Shown in pieces: positions 34,211 to 41,462 of a stretch of 64,000 nt of DNA (the first letter of the stretch is position 1; each line of letters begins with the position of its first letter). Where the stretch lies: the NCBI GenBank assembly GCA_009493725.1, contig VOGB01000003.1:124001-188000 (forward strand). The letters are read 5' to 3'. The translations under genes were made by a program, and so were the position numbers. Source of the DNA: Pseudoramibacter fermentans. Lineage in GTDB: Bacteria > Bacillota > Clostridia > Eubacteriales > Eubacteriaceae. The notes under the pieces were generated by a model. It was not told where the DNA came from. It did no database searches and saw only the letters and a list, made by a program, of their open reading frames with translations.

Positions 34211-34460
34211 TTTATAAAAAATAACATTTTATTTGACAGAAAAAGTGACTTCGCTGAAATAGATTTATTAATTTCTGCAAAACCTTTAGGTCAGATTATA
34301 ATTAGCATGATCAGCAGCTATATGTCGATTGCTCCGTTTGAAAAGGTCAAGTCATCGTCATTATCGATAATAATTTTAATTTGTTCTCAAAAGTAAATAA
34401 ATAACTGGTGTTTTCTTTTTTACGTCTCATTATAATGGGAAAAGCTAAATATATTAAAAA
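34211..34460. other. Gene-poor AT-rich stretch at the end of the acquired block
   Basis: No gene is recognised. Reading on in the frame of the preceding glycosyltransferase gives an open stretch to a stop at 34394-34396, including AEIDLLISAKPLGQII, without an initiation signal. It may be a decayed gene end. The TATAAT-like run near 34460 could belong to a promoter for the VanZ fragment. Confidence 0.3.
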
Positions 34461-34763
34461 ATGTATAATAAAGAGAGATATATGTTGGTGATATTTTCAT
34501 ATTATCTTAATGTATTTCTTAAAGAGGGAATTGTACTCAACATGCTGCTGCTCATGCCGATTGGGATATTGCTGCCGGTTATTTTGCAGAAGCGTTTTTT
34601 CTTTTGGCCGGTACTTATCGGCTTTGGCTGCTCCTTGGCCATTGAACTCATGCAGTATTATTTTCGATGTGGGATGTTTGAACTCGACGATTTGTTTAAT
34701 AATACAGTGGGTGTGTGGTTCGGCTATTTGATCTACGGCGGTGACGCTGATCCTGTATTTTAA
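34461..34763 (+). pseudogene. Truncated VanZ-family membrane protein
   Basis: The 100-residue frame matches the middle of VanZ-like proteins: NMLLLMPIGILLPVI, the SLAIELMQYYFRCGMFELDDLFNNTVGVWFGYLIYG segment with the conserved E-Q and D-N-G residues. Normal members have one or two additional N-terminal helices. The first 20 codons are AT-rich and unlike the family, while composition switches to GC-rich near 34540. The original 5' end seems to have been replaced at the boundary of the acquired glycosyltransferase block. VanZ domains are linked to glycopeptide tolerance or envelope functions. Confidence 0.6.
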
Positions 34764-34886
34764 GCAAAACCGGTTGGATCGTGGCTAAGTGGCGGCGCGA
34801 AAAATTGGATGAATCTGAAGGCAGTTCGGCCGAACGCACAATCAATCTGCCATAAAAATTGTATATATTTTCCGTGAAAGGGACAA

Positions 34887-34910
34887 TTGGCGCATACATT
34901 ACGTTATAAT
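34887..34910 (+). promoter_or_regulatory. Promoter region of galE
   Basis: TATAAT at 34905-34910 is a consensus -10, 47 bases before the start codon. GACAAT 17 bp upstream is a weak -35. GGAGG follows before the ATG. Confidence 0.5.
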
Positions 34911-34956
34911 AGAATGGATTAGAGAAAGATAACTATTGATCTTGAGGAGGAAAGAC

Positions 34957-35973
34957 ATGAATATTCTTTTAGCCGGCGGTGCCGGTTATATCGGCAGTCA
35001 TACAGCATTAGCTTTGATTGAAAGCGGCCACGACGTCATCATCGTGGACAATTATGCCAACTCGTCGCCGGAAGCGGTGAAACGGGTCGAAGAACTGGCG
35101 GGCAAATCCATTGTGCATTACGAAGCGGACGTACAGGATCGGGACGCGATGATGAAAATCTTCAAATCCAACGCCATCGACTGCGTGATTCATTTTGCGG
35201 GGCTGAAAGCCGTCGGCGAATCGGTCGAAAAGCCGGTGATGTATTACCGCAACAATATCGACACAACCTTGACCCTTTTGGAATGCATGGCGGAAACCGG
35301 CGTCAGCCGTTTCGTGTTCTCGTCATCTGCGACGGTTTACGGTTCGAAGAACCCAGTGCCTTACGTCGAAACGATGCCCAAGGGCAGCTGCACCAATCCC
35401 TACGGCTGGACCAAATCGATGATGGAACAGATTCTGCAGGACACGGTCGTGGCCAATCCCGACATGACGCTCGTTTTGCTGCGGTACTTCAACCCGATCG
35501 GCGCCCACGAAAGCGGCCGAATCGGCGAAGACCCGAAGGGCATTCCTAACAATCTGATGCCCTACATTTCTCAGGTGGCCGTCGGGAAGCTGGATCACCT
35601 GACGATTTTCGGCGACGACTATGACACGCCGGACGGCACTTGCCGCCGGGACTACATCCACGTGGTCGACCTGGCCGAAGGCCATGTGAAAGCAGTGGAA
35701 TACGCGGAAAATCACAAAGGGACGGAAATCTTCAACCTGGGCACCGGCACACCGTACTCGGTTCTGGACATCGTCCACGCCTTTGAAGACGCCAACGATT
35801 TAAAGATCCCGTACGAAATCGGGCCGAGACGCGCGGGCGATTTGGCGGAAGTTGTCGCCAACGCGGATAAAGCGAAAGCCGTGCTGGGCTGGACAGCCAA
35901 GCGCGATTTGAAAGACATGTGCCGGGATTCCTGGAACTGGCAGAAGCAAAACCCAGACGGGTATCGGAAGTAA
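34957..35973 (+). CDS. galE: UDP-glucose 4-epimerase
   Basis: The 338-residue protein has the full length and motifs of GalE: the Rossmann loop GGAGYIGSH, DNYANSSPEAVKRVEEL, FAGLKAVGESVEKPVMYY, SSSATVYG with the catalytic Ser region, and YGWTK with the YxxxK pair. LRYFNPIGAHESGRIGEDP is a GalE hallmark. It interconverts UDP-glucose and UDP-galactose (and perhaps the N-acetyl forms) in the cytosol, feeding the exopolysaccharide. GAGGAGG selects the ATG at 34957. A decayed duplicate of its 3' end lies at 39004-39054. Confidence 0.95.
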   Translation: MNILLAGGAGYIGSHTALALIESGHDVIIVDNYANSSPEAVKRVEELAGKSIVHYEADVQDRDAMMKIFKSNAIDCVIHFAGLKAVGESVEKPVMYYRNNIDTTLTLLECMAETGVSRFVFSSSATVYGSKNPVPYVETMPKGSCTNPYGWTKSMMEQILQDTVVANPDMTLVLLRYFNPIGAHESGRIGEDPKGIPNNLMPYISQVAVGKLDHLTIFGDDYDTPDGTCRRDYIHVVDLAEGHVKAVEYAENHKGTEIFNLGTGTPYSVLDIVHAFEDANDLKIPYEIGPRRAGDLAEVVANADKAKAVLGWTAKRDLKDMCRDSWNWQKQNPDGYRK

Positions 35974-35989
35974 ATAAGAAAGACAAACA

Positions 35990-36024
35990 AGCGGCAGCTG
36001 CAGAACAAGCGGCGGTCGCTTTTT
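35990..36024 (+). terminator. Probable terminator of galE
   Basis: AGCGGC pairs with GTCGCT across a loop containing a second GCAGCTGC dyad and is followed by five T. Confidence 0.55.
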
Positions 36025-36174
36025 CTTAAATTGCTTCATTTCATGGTAAAATAGTTACCAATAACTTTGAAAGAAACAATAGTTTGTAAAAAGGCAAGGC
36101 GAAAATGATGTACTTTAAAAATTTAATACAAGTTGGATGGAGGCATAGAAAATAGACCTTCAGGTTTGTTGGCC

Positions 36175-36294
36175 ATGAATGAGAGGGCGAAAGTTATTAA
36201 TTCACTTCTCAGCAGCCAATATAATAACATAGACAGATATTCTTTTCCTCGACTATTTATTGATTATATTCTAAAATGGCATGTCTTGTTTTAA
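36175..36294 (+). pseudogene. Out-of-frame N-terminal segment of the AbiA-like reverse transcriptase
   Basis: A 39-codon frame beginning MNERAKVINSLLSSQYNNID and containing RYSFPRLFIDYILKWHVLF ends at 36294, inside the first codons of the reverse transcriptase ORF. It reads like structured protein. Adding one T to the TTTT run at 36289-36292 would join it without a gap to LKLEVVPLFGITYEIW of the downstream frame. I infer that it is the original N-terminus, cut off by a one-base deletion in a homopolymer. A sequencing error or phase variation would look the same. Confidence 0.55.
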
Positions 36295-38174
36295 AGTTAG
36301 AGGTGGTCCCATTGTTTGGCATTACATATGAAATCTGGGCTGATATATGCGAAATGTATTTTTCCGTAAAATTAGGATCGCTCAAGTCTAATTTACAATG
36401 GTTTCCTTTTACAAAAATATCAAACGAAGACAGAGAAAAAATTAAGAGTAAAGAATTTTATGACGCATACATAAAAACAGGATCATTTGTTCTTTTACCA
36501 TCAGTAATGTTTCAATCGGAAAATTTTATTCAAAAAAGTGATGGAAGTTTTCGAGATGCATCTCTAATTTCACCAATTCTTTATCTTGTTCTTCAGTCAA
36601 TAGGAAAAGAGATACATGACCAGTATGTAATGCAACGACCTAATGTAATTTCTGCTTATTATGCGGGAAATTATGGGTTTATGCGTGCTAAATATAAGCA
36701 AGATTACGATGCCTTTTTTAAAGAGTTAAATTATTGCAGTGACGAATATCAATATTTTATTAAAACAGATATTACCAATTTTTTTGCAAATATTAGTATA
36801 GACAGATTAATAACACAAATTGATAGAATATGTAATTCAGATAAGATCGTGTTTACACAGACACAGTTACAGCTTTTTAAAGAACTATTGAAATATTGCG
36901 GAGATGGGAAATTCCCATTAATCGAAAATAGTGTTGCATCGTCTTATTTAGCAACGGTCATTTATCTTGATGAGGTGGATTCTAAACTTTATAAATATAT
37001 TTCAGAAAAACTGTCTGTATTTTCGTCTTTTCATATGGTACGTTATGTGGATGATTTGTATATATTGATTTCCTCAGATCATCCTATTAATAAAATTCAT
37101 GCTGCTTATAATGAAATTCGGAATGAATATTCTTCGATTTTAAAGGAATATGGATTAGCTTTAAATACAAAAAAGTGCTGCATGAAGAAAACAAAGGAAA
37201 TTAATGATGAATTAAAAAAATCTTTGTATGATGAATACGTTAATGGTATAAAACACAACATAGAAGAGCTTTATAAAGGAGAATTATTAAAATTTTTAAA
37301 AGATTTGTCTGCGGAATTAACAAATGACAGCATAGATGTAGAAAAATATAATGAATTAATCGAAAAGTATTTCTCTTCAGATGACATTGAATTTACGGCG
37401 AACGAGGTTTTCAATTATTATATTTATGAGAATAAAACAGAGCTGCAAATAAGTTCAGTTAAAACGGAAATTATCAATTTAATTAAAAAGAGCATTTCTT
37501 TTATTTATTTAGATCCAAAGCGTTTAACGATTATGATTATGAAAACGAAAAGTGATAGGGCGATCAAAGATTTTCTCCGCCAATTATTTAATCGTAATCG
37601 AGCTGGAAAATGGAATTCCTATGATACAACAATAGCCATCGCTTATTTGATTCAGAGTAAGTTTCAATATATTGATTTATTGGAAGTGCTATCAAAACAA
37701 CAGCCTGATTTAAATAAATATTGTTTATATAATTGTGAAAATAGTTTTCTTGCATTCTTTGAAAATAAGAGTAAATGTAAACTGCGCAAAGCGATTGATA
37801 AAGATTACAGAGCGTATTATTTATATTTTATGTATTTATCTGAAAAGAAAAGAGAAAACTATTTGGTCGCTTTTGCTTATTTTAAAAGTTTTTTTGACAG
37901 GATAACTGCAGATTTAGCATTTAAATATAAGCCTAATAAGCGAGAGAAAAGACCAAACTATAACAATTTTTATCAAAAAAATAAAATAAAAAAGTTCTAT
38001 TCAAAGATAGATGGCAGCGAAGAAATTATTGAAAAGGCACACAAATTAAGAAATACTAATCCACTAGCTCATTCTTCAGCTGAGTTACTCAGCAATGAGA
38101 ATTCGACAAAAGAGTTAAAACAATGTATCGATAATTTATCTTTATTAATAAATAAATATCTCGAGATGTCTTAG
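36276..38174 (+). CDS. AbiA-like abortive-infection reverse transcriptase with HEPN motif
   Basis: The 632-residue protein contains a reverse transcriptase palm: FIKTDITNFFANI with catalytic Asp165 and RYVDDLYIL with YVDD at 257-260. A long helical C-terminal region ends with LRNTNPLAHSS, an R-x6-H HEPN signature (Arg592, His599). Length and RT-plus-HEPN architecture match AbiA of lactococci, a phage abortive-infection system whose RT family makes untemplated DNA. The gene is very AT-rich. No ribosome site precedes the ATG at 36276, and the likely true N-terminus is in another frame at 36175-36294, so the gene may be broken or phase-variable. Confidence 0.75.
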   Translation: MACLVLKLEVVPLFGITYEIWADICEMYFSVKLGSLKSNLQWFPFTKISNEDREKIKSKEFYDAYIKTGSFVLLPSVMFQSENFIQKSDGSFRDASLISPILYLVLQSIGKEIHDQYVMQRPNVISAYYAGNYGFMRAKYKQDYDAFFKELNYCSDEYQYFIKTDITNFFANISIDRLITQIDRICNSDKIVFTQTQLQLFKELLKYCGDGKFPLIENSVASSYLATVIYLDEVDSKLYKYISEKLSVFSSFHMVRYVDDLYILISSDHPINKIHAAYNEIRNEYSSILKEYGLALNTKKCCMKKTKEINDELKKSLYDEYVNGIKHNIEELYKGELLKFLKDLSAELTNDSIDVEKYNELIEKYFSSDDIEFTANEVFNYYIYENKTELQISSVKTEIINLIKKSISFIYLDPKRLTIMIMKTKSDRAIKDFLRQLFNRNRAGKWNSYDTTIAIAYLIQSKFQYIDLLEVLSKQQPDLNKYCLYNCENSFLAFFENKSKCKLRKAIDKDYRAYYLYFMYLSEKKRENYLVAFAYFKSFFDRITADLAFKYKPNKREKRPNYNNFYQKNKIKKFYSKIDGSEEIIEKAHKLRNTNPLAHSSAELLSNENSTKELKQCIDNLSLLINKYLEMS

Positions 38175-38243
38175 ATGATAGAATAAAATAGAAGTCATGC
38201 AATACGATATTGCAATTATAAAAAATGAAGGTTGGTGAATAAT

Positions 38244-38900
38244 TTGGACGAGATAATACCTGCTTTTGAAACCACTTTGTTTGATCCTGCTTTTACAGAT
38301 GCATGTTTGGAAATTGCTGAAGCAGGGGTGGATTCAGTTGTAGATAATCCATTAATAAACAGCATACCTTTCGCCAGTGTCTTATTAGGTGTGGGAAAAA
38401 CCGTGAAAAATTTTCATGATCGAAATCTTCTGAAACAAACAGCGCAGTTTATTAATGCATTTAATTGTGGAAATATTTCAGAACAAAAACTAAAAAAGCA
38501 TAGAGAAAAAATCAATAAAAACCCGAAAAAAGCTGAAGAAGAATTGGGGCGCGTTCTAATTTTGCTGGATCGTAATATTGAATTGAAAAAATCAAAGATA
38601 CTTGGACATTTTTATCATTCATATGTCAATGAAAATATTAATTGGGATCAATTTTGCGAGTTGTCGGATGTGAATGAAAAATTATTTATTTCTGATATCC
38701 AATTGTTACGCCAAATTTCAAATAAGGAAATAACGCAAACTAACCAATGCAAAATGTATCGAGTAGAAAGACTTAATGCAGTAGGATTAATAAATACAGC
38801 AACGAGTTCGATAACAATTTCTGACAGAGGAGGAGCGACAAATAAAATGATCGAAGTGAGCGAACTTGGATCATTATTTTGCCAATACGGAATAAACTAA
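38244..38900 (+). CDS. Unknown helical protein, companion of the AbiA-like gene
   Basis: I do not recognise the family with certainty. The 218-residue protein is largely helical. It has a short hydrophobic stretch NSIPFASVLLGVGKTVKNFHDRNLLKQTAQFINAF of the kind seen in small proteins near defence genes, a Lys-rich helix (about 78-105), and a C-terminal part with winged-helix-like spacing (YRVERLNAVGLINTATSSITISDRGG). AAGGTTGG at 38228-38235 best serves the TTG at 38244; a GTG and a TTG at 38235 and 38232 are alternatives. It follows the reverse transcriptase by 69 bases with the same AT-rich composition, so the pair probably moved together. Confidence 0.6.
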   Translation: MDEIIPAFETTLFDPAFTDACLEIAEAGVDSVVDNPLINSIPFASVLLGVGKTVKNFHDRNLLKQTAQFINAFNCGNISEQKLKKHREKINKNPKKAEEELGRVLILLDRNIELKKSKILGHFYHSYVNENINWDQFCELSDVNEKLFISDIQLLRQISNKEITQTNQCKMYRVERLNAVGLINTATSSITISDRGGATNKMIEVSELGSLFCQYGIN

Positions 38901-39003
38901 ACATCGTGATGTTGGTATGAGAAAAAGTTCGATATAAGTGAATGATGTAGAAAGGCCGTCGCGGGAAGAGATGATTTTGATAGGATACAAATAGTTGCGC
39001 AAA

Positions 39004-39054
39004 TCGGACTTTAATAACTGTCAGAAGCACAATTCAGACGGGTATTGGAAATAA
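39004..39054 (+). pseudogene. Decayed copy of the galE 3' end
   Basis: CAGAAGCA-AA--CAGACGGGTAT-GGAA-TAAA is shared with the last bases of galE (35942-35976). The translated remnant, DFNNCQKHNSDGYWK-stop, aligns with DSWNWQKQNPDGYRK-stop of the intact gene. Further upstream the similarity fades. A terminator follows, as after galE. The AbiA-like pair thus lies between galE and a galE remnant. Confidence 0.7.
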
Positions 39055-39069
39055 AGTCGGAGAATAAAC

Positions 39070-39099
39070 GAGCAGTCGCCATATGGCGGCTGTTTTTTT
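39070..39099 (+). terminator. Rho-independent terminator
   Basis: AGCAGTCGCC pairs with GGCGGCTGTT (G-U pairs included) across ATAT, followed by seven T. It closes the galE remnant / AbiA module. Confidence 0.85.
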
Positions 39100-39200
39100 A
39101 TGATTATTCAAAAAATCAAAGATTTAATGAGGAAAAATCTCATTTAATGATTGATATCTAGAATAATAATCCTTTATAATGGTATCTGGAGGAAAGGCTG

Positions 39201-40451
39201 ATGTTGATACAATTTGGGTTTGAAAATTATAAATCGTTCAAAGACGAGGCAATACTAGATCTAACGGCAACAAAGATCAAAGAACTGAGTTATCACATAC
39301 GGGAAGTTGGAAGGGAAAAAATTCTTCCAACAGCGGTGATTTACGGCGCCAACGCCAGTGGAAAATCGAATGTATATGAGGCATTAGCATGGATGTCAAC
39401 CTATATAAAGAATTCTTTTGGATATGGCGATGATGATGACAAAGCGCCGACCCCCTTTCTTTTAGATGAACAGAGTGCCAAAGCAGACACTATGTTTGAA
39501 GCGCATTTTACGCTTTCTGGCGATACGAGTGGAAAGGTTTATAATTACGGATTTTGTGTCGGGGAAAAGGGGATTTCAGAGGAATGGCTAAATACGAAAG
39601 CTAAAACGGCAAAGACGTCACGAAGAATCTTTTACCGGAACGGGGATGAACTGGATTTGCAGGGGATTCCGAAAAAAAGCCGCGAAAACGTAGAAATTGC
39701 CCTTGGGAAAAAAACACTGATTGTGTCGCTCGGAGCGATGCTCAAAATAGAAATATGCGAAAAGGTTAGAAATTGGTTTGCGAACAATTTGTTTGCCGAT
39801 TTTGGCAATGCGGTTTCTAATTTCTATTTATCAACGAACCTTCCAGATCATTTTACAGACAATCCTGTGGTTCGGGATCGAGTGGTTCAATTTCTATCGG
39901 ATTATGACCCGCAGATTAAAGCACTGGAAGTTAAAAAAGTACAGACAAGTGATGAAGAACAGAAGGACTATTATCAAATTAATGCGCTTCACCAAATTTA
40001 CGGGTCGGATCAAACGGTTCCTTTTTCGTTTCGGGATGAATCCGCTGGAACACAGAAAATGTTCTCGCTTTATCCATTTTTGCAGAATGTCTTGGAAACA
40101 GGGAATGTCTTGTTCGTCGATGAAATGAATGCGCGTCTGCATCCACTGCTCGTTCGCGGGATCATTAATTTATTTACTAGTTCGGAAACCAATCCTAATC
40201 AGGCGCAGTTAATTTTCACTTCCCATGATTCGTGGCTGCTTTCGAGTAAGGTGCTGAGACGAGATGAAATCTGGTTTACAGAAAAGGATAAATTGGGGCA
40301 GTCCGATCTTTACGCTTTATCCGATTTTGTGGATGAAAAGGGCGATAAAATTCGAAATGATGAAAACATTGAAAAGAACTATCTATTGGGAAAATATGGC
40401 GCGATTCCTGAGATTCACGCCCTGCATCTCGTTTCGGAGAATAAAAAATGA
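39201..40451 (+). CDS. RloA/AbiLi-like AAA ATPase
   Basis: The 416-residue protein is an OLD/SMC-like AAA ATPase: an N-terminal ENYKSFKDEAILDL strand typical of this class, Walker A in GANASGKSN (49-57), the late signature-like SAGTQKMF, Walker B in VLFVDEMNARLHP, and the switch FTSHDSWLL. With RloB encoded four bases into its 3' end it forms the RloAB/AbiL pair, reported near restriction systems and as an abortive-infection system. GGAGG precedes the ATG. Composition is moderately AT-rich. Confidence 0.8.
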   Translation: MLIQFGFENYKSFKDEAILDLTATKIKELSYHIREVGREKILPTAVIYGANASGKSNVYEALAWMSTYIKNSFGYGDDDDKAPTPFLLDEQSAKADTMFEAHFTLSGDTSGKVYNYGFCVGEKGISEEWLNTKAKTAKTSRRIFYRNGDELDLQGIPKKSRENVEIALGKKTLIVSLGAMLKIEICEKVRNWFANNLFADFGNAVSNFYLSTNLPDHFTDNPVVRDRVVQFLSDYDPQIKALEVKKVQTSDEEQKDYYQINALHQIYGSDQTVPFSFRDESAGTQKMFSLYPFLQNVLETGNVLFVDEMNARLHPLLVRGIINLFTSSETNPNQAQLIFTSHDSWLLSSKVLRRDEIWFTEKDKLGQSDLYALSDFVDEKGDKIRNDENIEKNYLLGKYGAIPEIHALHLVSENKK

Positions 40452-41095
40452 GTACAAAACGAGCGCGTGACGGTTCTCGAAGAAAGCGAAGGACACATTT
40501 TCGACCATTGCGATTAAAAAATTATTTAATCGTAACGGATGGCGAACAAACAGAGAAAAACTATTTTGAAGGATTACGGGATTATTTGCCAGCGGATGCG
40601 AAAGAAAAGATTCGACTTAAGGTTGTAAAGGCAAAGAATGCGAAAAAATTAATTGAAAAATGTCTCGATGAACAGGCACAGGGTGCGCAATTTTCGGAAA
40701 CGTGGTTGGTTTTTGATCGAGACCGCGTTCCGAATTTCGATCAAATCCTTAAACAGGCCAGGGCGGAAGGAATTGAGACAGCTTGGTCCAATCCTTGTAT
40801 TGAAGTTTGGTTTTCAGCTTATTTTGGGAGTCTGCTCTCAATTTCGGAATCAAAGATATGCTGTGAAAAGTTTGCAGATCTCTACAAGAAAAAGACAGCG
40901 CAGGAGTATAAAAAATCAAATCCCAATATTTACAAAATACTGTACGAAAATGGCGATGAACAGCAGGCGATTCGGCGATCAGAGAACAGAAGAAGATCAC
41001 AAAAAGCCGATGCCCGGCTGTCTGATCCGTCTGATCGAGTGGGCTGCACAGAAGTGGATAGACTGGTTAAAGCAATACGAGAAAATGCAGGATAG
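40448..41095 (+). CDS. RloB/AbiLii-like TOPRIM-type protein
   Basis: The 215-residue protein matches RloB: an Arg/Lys-rich start, YLIVTDGEQTEKNYFEGLR with the TOPRIM-like Glu, VFDRDRVPNFDQ with the Asp pair, and NPCIEVWFSAYF, the segment typical of this family. RloB is thought to be the nuclease-like effector of the RloA ATPase. The start overlaps the RloA stop by four bases. The extreme C-terminus is Arg-rich but its length fits the family, so the gene looks intact. Confidence 0.8.
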   Translation: MSTKRARDGSRRKRRTHFRPLRLKNYLIVTDGEQTEKNYFEGLRDYLPADAKEKIRLKVVKAKNAKKLIEKCLDEQAQGAQFSETWLVFDRDRVPNFDQILKQARAEGIETAWSNPCIEVWFSAYFGSLLSISESKICCEKFADLYKKKTAQEYKKSNPNIYKILYENGDEQQAIRRSENRRRSQKADARLSDPSDRVGCTEVDRLVKAIRENAG

Positions 41096-41119
41096 GGAAA
41101 TAAAATTGTCAGTGAGCAG

Positions 41120-41153
41120 AACAGCTGCCGCAGAGATGCGGCGGCTGTTTTTT
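41120..41153 (+). terminator. Terminator of the rloAB operon
   Basis: ACAGCTGCCGCA pairs with TGCGGCGGCTGT across GAGA, followed by six T in total. Confidence 0.9.
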
Positions 41154-41199
41154 CACCGGAAGTGTTAGATTATATGATTTGTCTATCTGCTAAGACGGG

Positions 41200-41272
41200 T
41201 TTTATTCTAACAAAATCCAATTTATTAGAATAAGAACGCTGTTATTCTAATAAATCGAGAATTATTAGAATG
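41200..41272. repeat. Cluster of four alternating ATTCTAA/TTAGAAT half-sites
   Basis: Within the 367-bp gap between rloB and the amidohydrolase gene, four related motifs stand at about 20-bp steps in alternating orientation: TTTATTCTAACAAA (41200), TTTATTAGAATAA (41221), TTATTCTAATAAA (41242) and ATTATTAGAAT (41261). The middle two form a perfect 13-bp inverted repeat around GAACGCTG. Helical phasing suggests cooperative binding of a dimeric regulator. The rest of the gap is AT-rich without other features until the hairpin at 41416. Confidence 0.65.
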
Positions 41273-41415
41273 AGGATGATACTTGTTCTAAAACGCGTGC
41301 AAGGCTAAAGTTTGATTTTAATTTCCCATACTTTTCAATTGATTGTTAAATTATTATCTTGTATGCCTTGAGAAAATGGAATATAATTAAAATAAATAGT
41401 ATATTTTATATCACA

Positions 41416-41452
41416 GCGACGTGAGAACTTTGTTCTTGCGCCGCTTTTTTTT
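41416..41452 (+). terminator. Terminator-like hairpin abutting the ribosome site (possible attenuator)
   Basis: GCGACGTGAGAAC pairs with GTTCTTGCGCCGC (internal mismatches) around TTT and runs into eight T. GGAGG of the amidohydrolase gene begins at once at 41453. A terminator in a leader, so close to the gene it precedes, suggests attenuation. A simple end of an upstream transcript is the alternative. Confidence 0.55.
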
Positions 41453-41462
41453 GGAGGTTTTT

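Noticed and set aside
41200..41272. Possible CRISPR-like array
   Set aside because: The repeated units are 9-13 bases, alternate in orientation, and have very short spacers. No cas genes are nearby.
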